Assembly: GCF_014268505.2 (NCBI RefSeq)
Contig: NZ_JABWQP020000003.1
Coordinates: 186,001-250,000 of the forward strand
DNA: 64,000 bases
Reading direction: 5' to 3'
Origin: Pseudomonas khorasanensis
GTDB lineage: Bacteria; Pseudomonadota; Gammaproteobacteria; Pseudomonadales; Pseudomonadaceae
The notes under the pieces were generated by a model. The model saw only the letters and a list, made by a program, of their open reading frames with translations, did not search any database and was not told the origin of the DNA. Position 1 is the first letter of the stretch, and every line of letters starts with the position of its first letter. Below are positions 27,701 through 36,674 of the stretch, piece by piece. The position numbers and the translations under genes are program-made.

Positions 27701-28291
27701 GGCGTCCGGCTGGGTCGTGTAGCGACCGGCAGTGTCGATCAGCACACCGTGGTCGGCGAAGTACCAGTCGCAATGACGGGTGCCGAGGGTGTCGCGGGTC
27801 AGCTTGCGGTCGATCTTGTTGATCGGGAATTCCAGACCGGAAAAGTCCAGCAGGCTGGTTTTGCCGGAGGCCTGCGGGCCGATCAGCAAGTACCACGGCA
27901 AGTCGCTGCGCCAGCGCTCGCTGCGGCCGCGATACAGACTCGAGGTTTTCAGGGTTTTCAGCGCGTCCTTGAAGCGCACCTTCAACTCTTTCTGCTCTTC
28001 GTCGATCAACTCTTCGCGGCGAATGCGGTCCTGGCCATCTTCGCTTTCTTCCTCGGCTTTCTTGCGAATACCGGCGCGCCAGCTGACGAAGACCATGGTC
28101 AGGCCCCAGATCAGGAACAGCACGCTGATGGTCAGCAGGCGCGAGGTTGCGCTCTCCCAGAACTTGTAATCATCAACCGCCAACAACGGGCCGACGAACC
28201 ACACCAGCAGCGCCACGAACAGCACCAGCAGCAAGGTCCAGACCCAGGTCTGGCGCAGGAAGGCGCCGACTTTCTTGAAAAACTTTTTCAT
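24752..28291 (-). CDS. tssM: T6SS membrane complex protein TssM (IcmF)
   Basis: 1179 residues from ATG 28291; I rejected a longer frame that adds 17 basic residues. Two helices sit near the N-terminus (about 17-40 and 50-72). The cytoplasmic domain contains Walker A GPQASGKT (138-145) and DTAGRY (Walker B). A third helix (about 430-450) is followed by a long periplasmic region ending in the IcmF-type beta domain. With TssL and TssJ it forms the trans-envelope complex. An intact Walker A occurs only in some TssM lineages, so ATP use is plausible here. It follows tssL by 13 bases. Confidence 0.95.
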   Translation of the reverse strand: MKKFFKKVGAFLRQTWVWTLLLVLFVALLVWFVGPLLAVDDYKFWESATSRLLTISVLFLIWGLTMVFVSWRAGIRKKAEEESEDGQDRIRREELIDEEQKELKVRFKDALKTLKTSSLYRGRSERWRSDLPWYLLIGPQASGKTSLLDFSGLEFPINKIDRKLTRDTLGTRHCDWYFADHGVLIDTAGRYTTQPDAEVDGNAWTTLLELLRKRRRGRPLNGVLVTIPVETLTAGSEQDIETLARQVRSRLQDVHQKLHVDVPVYLVLSKADKLLGFDEFFDQLTREESDQVLGTSFRKEQVGTDVAVLRNEFEELLRRLNSQVIMRMHSERDTQRRGRILDFPHQLGQIGERLCLFVDMAFTGNRYQRATQLRGFYLTSAPHLTQEMDSTTAGIGASLGMNAGVLPTLRSGRSRFIHHLLSQVIFPEANLAGLDKRERSRIHWGQRALYVGALAALALFGMLWAGGFSANYERLENLRTLAQNWTQQRSAVSPRDDAMGVLKVLDTSYAATQVFPKKGDVSYHERGGLYQGEDINPVVKTAYERELEAQLLPRVATMLEGQIRANMKDRDRLLNSLRAYLMLNMKDRRDAAWLKDWVATDWSQRYTGNTAVQNGLNTHLERLLKQPFIYPLNDQLVTQARQVLRSESLANVVYRMLREQARNLPDYRFSQHLGPQGSLFIGTEYVIPGFYTQQGYQQYFSVQGAALVTDILRDNWVLGEGAGISDMDLRRLMVELEQLYFRDYANYWSEAVGQVALPPISDAGEGAEQLAGLTSANSPVLALLTEVRENTRFEAAADPVEEAGDAADALAEQKGKLGKVGKLAAAAADKASALTVAKNLPDTAKKSLQRRFEPLHRLLDDNNGPGADLTPAFNALNDLQLQLAGLARSSSPEQAAFEMAKTRMSGQRDALTNLRNASGRLPRPLSVWFNVLAEDSWRLVLNDAYQYLNGRYQNELYSVYGKTISKRYPFSASSTSDVAISDFREFFKAQGIVDRFFDSYMRPFVSGDPGNYRMRSVDGHSLPVSKVYLDQMAAALTIRQSFFSINPAEPTVQFKLEPYTLDPAVSRSEFKFGDKTMEYRHGPILPMTFKWPTDAEDGRTSLVMDKMAGRPIGIEKNSGPWSLFRLFDLMQTEYLTGRDVLVLKADVGGLRANYLLTSQRTPNPFDLGVLRTFRMPVQL

Positions 28292-28304
28292 CACACGTCC
28301 CTGT

Positions 28305-29180
28305 TTACGGCTGCGACTGCGGTTGCACCGCGGCCGGATCAAGCGGCTGATAAGGTTGCAGAACGGTGTCGCGCTGCTCGCCCAAGACCCAGGCGAAGCC
28401 CGAATACATCACCACCAGACACACCAGGGTGAAGAGCACCACCATCCACGCGGGCACGATGCGCACCAGGTTGCGGCGCTGATCGTTGAGGCCTTCCCAA
28501 TGCGGCGACAACTCGCGCGGCACGTCGCCACGCAACTGACGAATCTGCCGGTACAGGGCGTCACGGATGCCTTCGAGTTCGAGCATGCCACGCGCCTGCA
28601 CGCGGTACTTGCCCTCGAAACCGAGGGACAGGCACAGGTACATCAGCTCGAGCATCGGCAGGTGCTTGACCGGGTTTTTCGACAGCCGATCGAGCAACTG
28701 GAAAAACTTCTCGCCGCCGAAGGTTTCGTTGTGGAAGCTGCTGAGCAGGCTCATCTGCGACCACTCGCTTTCGTTGCCCCACGGTGTGGTCACGACGGCT
28801 TCGTCGACCACGGTGCAGAGCACGTACCGCGCGGCCATCACCTGGCTGCTTTCGGCGCCGTTGTGCAGGGCGCGCACCTCAAACAGTTTGAGCCCGGCGG
28901 TCAGACGCTCGTTGAGCGCGTAAAGGTCTTCGCGGGTCTCGCTGTGCTTGAGGCGCACCACTTCCGAAAGCAGCTCGGAGGAGGCGGCCACCAGCGAATT
29001 GAGACTGATATTGAACGCTTCTGCCGGGCGCAGGCGCGCGGCGTAGATCATGCGTTCTTCCAGTTGCTCGAAACGCGGCGGCGCGGCGAAGTCGGTCAGC
29101 GGACTCGATGCCGGTCCGTGGCCCTGACGGTCGAGCAGGACGGTTTTGTCGTCCTGGTTGTAATCCGTTTCCTTGATCAT
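28305..29180 (-). CDS. tssL: T6SS membrane complex protein TssL (DotU)
   Basis: 291 residues with the DotU cytoplasmic hook domain (FEQLEERMIYAARLRPAE, then AARYVLCTVVDEAVVTTPWG) and a single C-terminal membrane helix (about 250-272, VVLFTLVCLVVMYSGFAWVL). There is no OmpA-like peptidoglycan-binding tail, so cell-wall anchoring must come from another protein. It lies between tssK (5-base gap) and tssM (13-base gap). Confidence 0.95.
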   Translation of the reverse strand: MIKETDYNQDDKTVLLDRQGHGPASSPLTDFAAPPRFEQLEERMIYAARLRPAEAFNISLNSLVAASSELLSEVVRLKHSETREDLYALNERLTAGLKLFEVRALHNGAESSQVMAARYVLCTVVDEAVVTTPWGNESEWSQMSLLSSFHNETFGGEKFFQLLDRLSKNPVKHLPMLELMYLCLSLGFEGKYRVQARGMLELEGIRDALYRQIRQLRGDVPRELSPHWEGLNDQRRNLVRIVPAWMVVLFTLVCLVVMYSGFAWVLGEQRDTVLQPYQPLDPAAVQPQSQP

Positions 29181-29185
29181 GTCGG

Positions 29186-30517
29186 TCAGTTCCTGATGGC
29201 CCAGAATTTCAGTTCAAGCTCGGCGAATTCGCCGGACACGTGGAACGCGAAACCGCCGGAGCGCTCGAGTTGTGCCAGGTCTTCGGAACTGAGTTCGAGG
29301 ATGAAATAGGTTTTGTTCGAATGGAACGCGATCTGCCGCGGGGCCACCGGCAACGGTTTGACCTTGATCCCCGGCAGGTGCAGGTTGACCAGTTGGCGGA
29401 TGCGCTCCACCGGGCCGACCTTGAGGTGCGCCGGCAAGCGATGGCGCAGTTCTTCGGAGTCGCAGTTGGCACTGGCCGCCAGCACGAACGAGGCCGAGCC
29501 GAGCAGTTTGTGGTCGTGCAACGGCGACACGATGATGCCGTACTGACGCGCTTGCAGGATCAGTTCGATGGCATGCTGCTCGAGCACCATCGACAGCACC
29601 TGACGAATCGCCTCCATCAGCTTGCGGAAGCTGGCGCCCTGGTCCGCGTGGGAATAGCGGCTGTCCAGACGCGGGCGTTTGCTCTCGCCGGAAAACGTCG
29701 CCAGATCACCAAGCATGGTCAGCAGCGTGCGGTACAACTCTTCGGGATGCACCTGCTCAAGGCCGAGGTAATGGCGCAGCAGCAGTTCGGTGCGGTTGAT
29801 CAGTTGCAGCATCATGAAGTCGCCGACTTCCGCGCCACCGACCTTGCCGTTGGAACGAATCCGCTCGGCAATGGTGTCGCCCCGGTGGCTGAGCATGCTG
29901 ATGACTTCTTTCAGGCACGACAGCAGATAGCTCGAGGCGTGGGCCTGAATGTAGGTCGGCACGAAATCCGGGTCGAGGCTGATCACGCCGTCGGGCGTGG
30001 TGTCGAGCACGTCGCAGATCTTCAGCTTCACGTAGGCCTGATCGCTCTGCTGCTCGCCGAGCAACAGTTTGAAGTCAGGGCGACCGCAACTGACCTGGCT
30101 GGCGGAATCGTCGCCGGCGTTGGAGTCGGCCACTTCGGCGTCATACGCGGTGTAGCGCGCCAACACGTCGGACTGCTCCGGACGGCGCGCTTCGATGTGA
30201 TTGCCGGTGACCAGCGGCAGCGCCAGATAAATCGGCGTGTTGCCGGTGTTCGGCGGCACGTCCAGCGCCAGCGGCTCGGTGTTGCCACCGAGTTCGAACA
30301 GGCTGCCGTCCGGCAGAATTCCCGAGGCCTCACTGATCACCAGCTTGCCCATGTTGAGGAATTGCAGGTCGATCTCCAGATTAAGAAAACCCCACGTGTA
30401 GCCACCCAATAATTGGGTCCGGGTTTTCATCTGGTGATCGTAATAACGATCGTTGTGCTGGAAGTGCTGCGGTCGCAGCAGCATGCCTTCCTGCCAAATG
30501 ACTTTATGGGTATTCAT
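29186..30517 (-). CDS. tssK: T6SS baseplate protein TssK
   Basis: 443 residues, the normal TssK length, starting with KVIWQEGMLLRPQHFQ, highly conserved in the family. TssK trimers link the baseplate wedges (TssF, TssG, TssE) to the membrane complex. The C-terminal head domain (VRQLVNLHLPGIKVKPL-like region, then FHSNKTYFILEL) is intact. Two bases separate it from tssJ. No oddities. Confidence 0.96.
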   Translation of the reverse strand: MNTHKVIWQEGMLLRPQHFQHNDRYYDHQMKTRTQLLGGYTWGFLNLEIDLQFLNMGKLVISEASGILPDGSLFELGGNTEPLALDVPPNTGNTPIYLALPLVTGNHIEARRPEQSDVLARYTAYDAEVADSNAGDDSASQVSCGRPDFKLLLGEQQSDQAYVKLKICDVLDTTPDGVISLDPDFVPTYIQAHASSYLLSCLKEVISMLSHRGDTIAERIRSNGKVGGAEVGDFMMLQLINRTELLLRHYLGLEQVHPEELYRTLLTMLGDLATFSGESKRPRLDSRYSHADQGASFRKLMEAIRQVLSMVLEQHAIELILQARQYGIIVSPLHDHKLLGSASFVLAASANCDSEELRHRLPAHLKVGPVERIRQLVNLHLPGIKVKPLPVAPRQIAFHSNKTYFILELSSEDLAQLERSGGFAFHVSGEFAELELKFWAIRN

Positions 30518-30519
30518 GA

Positions 30520-31020
30520 TCAGTCATCCGCCTTGGCGAGCACTTGATGGGTGTTGCGGATGCCGGCCTGATCGAGGGTCAGATCGGCCTCGGTGACTTC
30601 CAGCGGGGTGATCTGCACGGTGTAGCGCCATTGGGTTTCAGGCAGGTCGCGATAGGCGGCGAGGATGCCCACATAACGGCTGCCCTCCTCCACGCTGAGC
30701 TTCATTTCCAATGTTTCACCCGGGCGTAGCTCAAGCTCTTCGCTGGCCACCAGATCCGGATTCAACGATTCCTTGGCGCGCTCGTACAGGCTGAAAAAAT
30801 CGGCATTTTCGAAGGTCACCGGGTGCTTGAGTTCGAACAGGCGCACGACGATCGGCGAAGGACGACCGTTGAGGTCAGGGTTGAGCTGATCGCTGCCGGT
30901 CAGTTTCAGGTTGATCTTGGTCACTTTCGAGTACGGCGACAGCGACGAGCAACCGGCGAGCAGCACCAGCAGGGTGAGCGCAGTCAGCGTCTTGAAAAAA
31001 GCGGTCGAACGGCGAGACAT
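30520..31020 (-). CDS. tssJ: T6SS outer-membrane lipoprotein TssJ
   Basis: Lipoprotein of about 166 residues; the lipobox LAGC places the acylated Cys at residue 24. The periplasmic beta-sandwich contains the TssJ pattern (INLKLTGSDQLNPDLNGRPSPIVVRLFEL) and anchors TssM to the outer membrane. Three in-frame ATGs occur (31029, 31026, 31020). I chose 31020 because AAGGA lies 8 bases upstream; the first ATG overlaps the fha stop. It corresponds to Lip2 of HSI-II. Confidence 0.92.
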   Translation of the reverse strand: MSRRSTAFFKTLTALTLLVLLAGCSSLSPYSKVTKINLKLTGSDQLNPDLNGRPSPIVVRLFELKHPVTFENADFFSLYERAKESLNPDLVASEELELRPGETLEMKLSVEEGSRYVGILAAYRDLPETQWRYTVQITPLEVTEADLTLDQAGIRNTHQVLAKADD

Positions 31021-31025
31021 GCGCA

Positions 31026-32222
31026 TCATCCTTGGTGGTCGGTATGGAGGGTGGAGATCAGGCGGATCTGTTCTTCGTAGGCCTGGGCAAAGTCGCGGGC
31101 CAGCAGGCGCTCGCTCCAGTCATCGTCCTGTCGCAGGGCCTGGTGATAGCGGCCGAACGCTCTCCAGCGTCCGCCCGAGGTGGCGATCAGCGGCTTGTTG
31201 TCGCGCTCGAAACGCAAGGTCAACTGCTCTGGCGAGAAGTGCTCCAGGGTGCCGCGCACGGCGGCGCGGCTGGCGGTCAGCAGTGCCACTTGATGCGCCT
31301 GCAGGTCGCGAAACGCGCGCGAGACGGCTTGCTCGGCGGGCAGGTGTCCGGGCTTGCTCGGCTGCAACAGAATCTCCAGCGCTTCGCTCGGATCAACGGC
31401 GAATTTCAGCGGGTTCTTGTTGGTGCCCTGGACGGTGGTCTGGGCCAGGCGCAGTTCGTTTTTGAGTTCAGAACGGGTGCGCAGGCTCTGCTGCAAACCG
31501 CCGATGCTCTGGCGCAGCAAGCGCGCAGCATTCAGCGCGAGGGCTTCGCGTTCATCGTGGCCGAGGCCTTTGACGTCCACGCCCAGTGCAGCACCGAAGT
31601 GCTCCCAGAAACCTTCGCTTTGGCGCTCGACGGCTTTGGGGGCCGGAGCGGGCTCAGGTTCGACGGGGGCCGCGATCAGCTCGGGGACCATCAGGCTTTC
31701 CATGTCGATGCGCGCATAGTCGGCACGCTGGCGGGAGTCCTCAGGCTTGGTGTTCGGCGCCAGCAGCTCGTCGATTTCCGAGTACACGCGCTCCTGCTGT
31801 TCGAGGGCATTGAGGGGGTCGAGATCGAGGAACGCGTCGTCCGGGATGATGCTGCCGGCGGCACGCGGACGGCCGACCTCACCGTCGAATGTCGCCGGGT
31901 CACGCACCAGCCGCGCGCGAATTTCGAAGTCACCGAGGATGTACGTGCTGCCGTGCTCGATGCGCACCGGCTCGCCCTTGTGCAGGCGCGCGTGGCTGCT
32001 GCCGTCCTGCACACCGTTACTGCTGGTGTCGGTCAGGAAAAACGAGCCGTCGCGATAGCTGACAATCGCGTGGTGATTGGACAGATGCCGCTTGCGGTCA
32101 GGGATGATCCAGTCGCAGTCCTCGCCCCGCCCGATCACACCGCCGGCCTGTTTAAAGGTCCGCTGGCACAATTCGGTGGGCACGAACTGCTTGGTGTTCA
32201 GCATTTCGAAAACCAATTCCAT
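31026..32222 (-). CDS. fha: T6SS FHA-domain protein (Fha2/TagH-type)
   Basis: 398 residues. An N-terminal forkhead-associated domain (about 25-85) shows the GRGEDCDW, RHLSNHHA and DTSSNGV motifs that recognise phosphothreonine. The C-terminal half (about 190-395) is the conserved TagH region found only in T6SS proteins. It is the expected read-out partner of the kinase and phosphatase encoded 3 kb downstream. In HSI-II it follows a small ORF and precedes the TssJ gene, as here. Its stop overlaps the first possible tssJ ATG. Confidence 0.92.
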   Translation of the reverse strand: MELVFEMLNTKQFVPTELCQRTFKQAGGVIGRGEDCDWIIPDRKRHLSNHHAIVSYRDGSFFLTDTSSNGVQDGSSHARLHKGEPVRIEHGSTYILGDFEIRARLVRDPATFDGEVGRPRAAGSIIPDDAFLDLDPLNALEQQERVYSEIDELLAPNTKPEDSRQRADYARIDMESLMVPELIAAPVEPEPAPAPKAVERQSEGFWEHFGAALGVDVKGLGHDEREALALNAARLLRQSIGGLQQSLRTRSELKNELRLAQTTVQGTNKNPLKFAVDPSEALEILLQPSKPGHLPAEQAVSRAFRDLQAHQVALLTASRAAVRGTLEHFSPEQLTLRFERDNKPLIATSGGRWRAFGRYHQALRQDDDWSERLLARDFAQAYEEQIRLISTLHTDHQG

Positions 32223-32240
32223 GTTTGATGCTCCTTGCGG

Positions 32241-32381
32241 TCACTTGCCGCGATTGACCGCTTGCGGATCACCCAACGGGCGATAGTCGTTGTCGTTGAA
32301 TTTGTAATTGCCGCTACAGCCGCCAAGGCCGCATAGAACGACGAGGGTCAGCAGGACAGCGTGCCAGTGACGAACAGACAT
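32241..32381 (-). CDS. Small T6SS-linked lipoprotein (OrfX position)
   Basis: A 46-residue open frame with a Shine-Dalgarno (GGAGA, 7 bases before ATG 32381). It encodes a hydrophobic signal segment (HAVLLTLVVLCGLGGC; lipobox Cys22) and a mature part of only 25 residues (GNYKFNDNDYRPLGDPQ). It sits between the sigma54 activator and fha, the place of the small PA1664 (orfX) of HSI-II. A clean lipobox, ribosome site and conserved position make it a real gene despite its size. It would be a periplasmic or outer-membrane lipopeptide; the function is unknown. Confidence 0.8.
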   Translation of the reverse strand: MSVRHWHAVLLTLVVLCGLGGCSGNYKFNDNDYRPLGDPQAVNRGK

Positions 32382-32474
32382 CAGAGGGTCTCCAGGTGTA
32401 GACAAAGCACAAAGCGCCGACCCTTGCGGGCGGCGCTGAAATTGGTTTTTTCGGGAAAATCGATGACCTTTTTC

Positions 32475-33995
32475 CTAGCCATCGAAGTCTCCCAGATTGA
32501 TGTTCAAGCGCCCGAGGCGATACAACAGCGTGCGTCGCGGCAGGCCCAGTTCGCGCGCGGCGAGGGTCTGGTTGCCGTCGTTCTTGCGCAGGCAGTCAAG
32601 CAACAAAGTGCGCTCGACCTGCTCCAGGCGTTCGCGCAGATTCAGGCCGCTGTTGTCCTCGGGCATCGGTTCCAGACGCAGGGAAAAATGCTCGGCGAGC
32701 AACTCGCCGCCTTCGCACAGCAGCACCGCGCGCTCGACCAGCGCTTTGAGTTCGCGCACGTTGCCGGGAAAGGTGTAACCGCACAGATGTTCCAGCGCGG
32801 CGTCCGACCAGCGCACCGGGTCGCGTTGTAAAAAGGTGCAGGTCTTCTCGGCGAAGTGACGCGCCAGATCGAGGATGTCGCCTTCGCGCTGACGCAGGGC
32901 CGGCAACTCGATCGGAAATTGCTTGAGTCGGTAGTACAAGTCCTCGCGGAATTTGCCTTCGCTGACCAATACCGCGAGGTCGCGGTGCGTCGCGGCGATG
33001 ATGCGCACGTCGATCTTGTGGGTGTCGTTGGAGCCCAGCGGGCGGATCTCGCCTTCCTGCAAAACGCGCAAAATCTTGGCTTGCAGCGACAAAGGCATGT
33101 CGCCGATTTCGTCGAGCAACAGCGTGCCGCCGTTGGCCGCATCGAACAGCCCGGCACGATCGCGATCGGCGCCCGTGAAGGCACCTTTGCGATAGCCGAA
33201 CAGCTCGCTTTCCAACAGGTTTTCCGGGAACGCCGCACAGTTCTGGACGATAAACGCCTGGGACCGACGCGGGCCGCAATCGTGAATCGCCCGCGCCACC
33301 ACTTCCTTGCCGGTGCCGGTCTCGCCGCGTAACAGCACGGTATATGGGCTGTGAAGGATTTTGCTGATCAGCGAGTAAGTCTGGCGCATCGCCGGGCTTT
33401 TGCCGATCAGGCCGTAGCCGCTGATGCTCGGCACGCTGCGTGTGGCCGCCGCCGATTCGGCCGGTGGCTGACGCAGGCGTTGCAGCAGATGCAGTTGGCC
33501 AAGCACGAACGAACCGAGCTGCCCGAGGGAATCGGCAAAACCCTGCAGGTTGGTGCGACGACGGCTGGCGCACAGCAGCAAACCTTCAACAGCCTTTTGT
33601 TGATTGACCAGCGGCACGCACAGCAGCGACTGCCAAGGCGACGTCGCCGCCGGCAGGAAACTGGTTTCATGCAGGCTGCCGGTCAAGTCGTCGAGGCACA
33701 CCACACGGTTTTGGCACAGGGCGAACTGCAGCAATTGCTCGCCGTTGTAATCCGCCGGCAGACTCGCCGACTGGCGCGGCTGCAGGGCGCCGTCGAGGCA
33801 TTCGGCGTTCATCCCCAGGCACGTGTGAGTGGCATCGAGCAGGTACAGCTGCGTCAATTCGCAGCCGCTCAGCTCGGCCAGACCGCGCACGAAGTCACCC
33901 AGCAATGCAGCACCGTCCGCCGCCCGCGAAAGGCTGGCGAACTGCGCCAGCAACGCTTCGGCGTAGACCAGTGGCTGCGGCACTTGAGTGAACAT
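32475..33995 (-). CDS. sfa: Sigma-54-dependent T6SS activator (Sfa2/VasH-type)
   Basis: 506 residues. An N-terminal GAF-like sensor (about 10-185) is followed by an AAA+ domain with Walker A GETGTGKE (about 223-230), the GAFTGA loop that contacts sigma-54 (about 270-275) and LLLDEIGDMPL. A Fis-type helix-turn-helix closes the protein (NQTLAARELGLPRRTLLYRL). There is no receiver domain, so it is not a classical two-component regulator. I chose ATG 33995 over an upstream TTG because GAGGT sits 7 bases before it. The position between clpV and the small lipoprotein matches Sfa2 of HSI-II. It implies that part of the cluster is transcribed by sigma-54 RNA polymerase. Confidence 0.93.
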   Translation of the reverse strand: MFTQVPQPLVYAEALLAQFASLSRAADGAALLGDFVRGLAELSGCELTQLYLLDATHTCLGMNAECLDGALQPRQSASLPADYNGEQLLQFALCQNRVVCLDDLTGSLHETSFLPAATSPWQSLLCVPLVNQQKAVEGLLLCASRRRTNLQGFADSLGQLGSFVLGQLHLLQRLRQPPAESAAATRSVPSISGYGLIGKSPAMRQTYSLISKILHSPYTVLLRGETGTGKEVVARAIHDCGPRRSQAFIVQNCAAFPENLLESELFGYRKGAFTGADRDRAGLFDAANGGTLLLDEIGDMPLSLQAKILRVLQEGEIRPLGSNDTHKIDVRIIAATHRDLAVLVSEGKFREDLYYRLKQFPIELPALRQREGDILDLARHFAEKTCTFLQRDPVRWSDAALEHLCGYTFPGNVRELKALVERAVLLCEGGELLAEHFSLRLEPMPEDNSGLNLRERLEQVERTLLLDCLRKNDGNQTLAARELGLPRRTLLYRLGRLNINLGDFDG

Positions 33996-34005
33996 CACGC
34001 CCACC

Positions 34006-36663
34006 TCAGGCAAACTCGCAGGTCACGCTGGATTCGCCATTGAGCGTGGCATGCACGCGCCTCAGGCTTTCACCGGTGGCCATGGCATCGAGCAGACGAT
34101 CCGCCACCAGCGGCAGTACGTGCTGATCGAGCAGATGGTCGATCAGGCGCGCGCCGCTGTCGCTCTGCGTGCAACGCTCAGACAGGTGATCGACGAGGTT
34201 CTGGCACCAGGTGAATTCCAGCTGGCGACGGTTCAGGCGTTCGCCGAGACGGCCGAGTTTGATCTCGATCAGCTCGCGCAGCACCGGGCCGCCAACCGGG
34301 TAGTACGGCACCACCTTCATCCGCGCCAGCAAGGCCGGTTTGAAGTGTTTGCTGAGCACCGGGCGAATGGTTTCCTCAAGCACTTCGGCGGTCGGACGCG
34401 CGCCGTTTTCGCAGAGGTCGCTGATTCGGTCGCTGCCCAGGTTCGAGGTCATCAGGATCAACGTGTTGCGGAAGTCGATCTCGCGACCTTCGCCGTCGTT
34501 GGCCACGCCTTTGTCGAAGATTTGGTAGAACAGGTTGAGCACGTCCGGGTCAGCCTTTTCGACTTCATCGAGCAGCACGACCGAGTACGGCTTCTGGCGC
34601 ACGGCTTCGGTGAGCATGCCACCTTCGCCGTAACCGACGTAGCCCGGCGGCGCGCCGATCAGGCGCGAAACGGTATGTTTCTCCTGGAATTCGGACATGT
34701 TGATGGTGGTGATGAAACGGTCGCCGCCGTACAGCAGATCGGCGAGAGCCAGCGCGGTTTCGGTCTTGCCGACGCCGCTCGGGCCGACCAGCAGAAACAC
34801 ACCGACCGGCGCGTCAGGTTTGTTCAGGCCGGCAGCGGTGGCGCGCATCGAGCGGTCCAAGGCATGCACGGCTTGTTCCTGACCGCGAATGCGCGTGCGC
34901 AGGTCGGTGGCGAAGCTGGCGACCTTGGCGTTGTGCTCGCGGGCCAGTTGCGCCAGCGGCACGCCGGTCCAGGCACTGATCACTTCGGCGACCAGGCGCG
35001 GGCATACTTCGAAGCTGACCAGACGTTCTTTGACTTGCGCAGCGGTCAATGCCGTGTGGGTTTCATGGAGCTGAGCTTCCAGCGCTTCGACGCTTTGGCC
35101 TTCGTCGACTTCGGCAACGACCGTCTCGATCACGGTGCCCTCAGCGTCTTCTTCAACGCTGACAGTTGGCTCGACCGCTGCGGCTTCGCGGGCCTTGGCG
35201 AGTTGCTGACGCAGTTCCAGCAGGCGCTCGGCCAGTTCTTTCTGCTCGGTCCACAGCGTCTCCAGCGCGACCATTTCACTCTCGGCTTCGTCCAGCCGCG
35301 CCTCCAGTGCTTCCAGCGCTTCGTGATCGATCAGCAGACCGGCCTCGGCATCGCGGCGCAGGGCCTGACGCTGACGGCCGCCTTCAGCCAGTTCGCCACG
35401 CAGGCGCTCCAGGCTTTCCGGGGCGGCGGCGAGGCTGATGCGCACGCGGGCACATGCAGTGTCGAGGACGTCAACGGCTTTGTCCGGCAGTTGCCGGCCG
35501 GCCAGATAACGCGCGGACAACTCAGCAGCCGAGACCACCGCGTCATCACGCAGGTAGATGCCGTGGCTCTTTTCATACACCTGGGCCAGACCTCGGAGGA
35601 TGGTCACCGCTTCGCTGACGGTCGGTTCGTGCAACTGCACCGGTTGGAAACGACGGGCCAGCGCCGGGTCTTTCTCGAAGTATTTTTTGTACTCGGCCCA
35701 GGTGGTCGCGGCGATGGTGCGCAGTTCGCCACGGGCCAGCGCTGGCTTCAGCAGGTTGGCCGCATCGGAACCGCCGGCGTTACCGCCAGCTCCGATCAGG
35801 GTGTGGGCTTCGTCGATGAACAGGATGATCGGCTTCGGCGAGGCTTTGACTTCATCGATCACGCCTTTGAGCCGACGCTCGAACTCGCCTTTGACGCTGG
35901 CACCCGCTTGTAGCAGGCCCATGTCCAGAGACAGCAGCTCCACGCCTTTGAGCACTTGAGGCACTTCACCGGCAGCGATGCGCGACGCCAGACCTTCAAC
36001 GATCGCGGTCTTACCGACGCCGGCTTCACCGACCACGATCGGGTTGTTCTTGCGGCGACGGGCGAGGATGTCGACCATCTGCCGGATCGCGCCGTCGCGG
36101 CACAACACAGGATCAAGTTTGCCCTCGCGGGCCTGTTGGGTCAGGTTGTGGGTGAAGCGCTGCAACAGCGATTCGCCCTGCGCAGCCGGTCTGCCATTGG
36201 CCGCCGGTTGCTCCTGTTGCGAAAGCGCAAATTCTTTCAGGCGATCGATATTCAGCCTGGCAAGCAGCGGTTGATAACGGCTGCCGGCGTAACGCATCGG
36301 GTTGCGCAGCAGCGCCAGAATCAGCGCGGCGTCTTCGACCTGGGTCTGGCCCAATTCGAGATTGGCCACCAGCAGTGCGTCTTGCAGCCATTGCACCAGT
36401 TCCGGGGCGAACACCGGATTGCGCGAAGCGCTGTGCTCGACCCGCGATTGCAGCGCCGCCGTCAGTTCACCGGCGTCGACATCAGCGTCTTGCAGGGCGC
36501 GGCTTAGCAAGCCGTTCGGACGTTCCAGCAGGCCCAGCAGCAAGTCTTCGACGAGGATCTTGCTGCCGCCACGGGCAACGCAACGCTCGGCCGAACGTTC
36601 CAGATCACGACGGGTTTCGGCGTCCAGCGCCTGGATGAGTTGTTGCAGGTCTACGTTGATCAT
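34006..36663 (-). CDS. tssH: T6SS sheath-recycling ATPase ClpV (TssH)
   Basis: 885 residues. An N-terminal sheath-recognition domain (about 1-160) is followed by two AAA+ modules with Walker A GEAGVGKT (about 212-219) and GPSGVGKT (about 627-634). The Glu/Ala-rich coiled-coil M domain (about 410-540) lies between them and carries an extra acidic insert ([21 protein letters not shown]). It disassembles contracted TssB/TssC sheath. It follows tssG by 11 bases and precedes the activator gene. Confidence 0.97.
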   Translation of the reverse strand: MINVDLQQLIQALDAETRRDLERSAERCVARGGSKILVEDLLLGLLERPNGLLSRALQDADVDAGELTAALQSRVEHSASRNPVFAPELVQWLQDALLVANLELGQTQVEDAALILALLRNPMRYAGSRYQPLLARLNIDRLKEFALSQQEQPAANGRPAAQGESLLQRFTHNLTQQAREGKLDPVLCRDGAIRQMVDILARRRKNNPIVVGEAGVGKTAIVEGLASRIAAGEVPQVLKGVELLSLDMGLLQAGASVKGEFERRLKGVIDEVKASPKPIILFIDEAHTLIGAGGNAGGSDAANLLKPALARGELRTIAATTWAEYKKYFEKDPALARRFQPVQLHEPTVSEAVTILRGLAQVYEKSHGIYLRDDAVVSAAELSARYLAGRQLPDKAVDVLDTACARVRISLAAAPESLERLRGELAEGGRQRQALRRDAEAGLLIDHEALEALEARLDEAESEMVALETLWTEQKELAERLLELRQQLAKAREAAAVEPTVSVEEDAEGTVIETVVAEVDEGQSVEALEAQLHETHTALTAAQVKERLVSFEVCPRLVAEVISAWTGVPLAQLAREHNAKVASFATDLRTRIRGQEQAVHALDRSMRATAAGLNKPDAPVGVFLLVGPSGVGKTETALALADLLYGGDRFITTINMSEFQEKHTVSRLIGAPPGYVGYGEGGMLTEAVRQKPYSVVLLDEVEKADPDVLNLFYQIFDKGVANDGEGREIDFRNTLILMTSNLGSDRISDLCENGARPTAEVLEETIRPVLSKHFKPALLARMKVVPYYPVGGPVLRELIEIKLGRLGERLNRRQLEFTWCQNLVDHLSERCTQSDSGARLIDHLLDQHVLPLVADRLLDAMATGESLRRVHATLNGESSVTCEFA

Positions 36664-36674
36664 GGCTCACGTCC

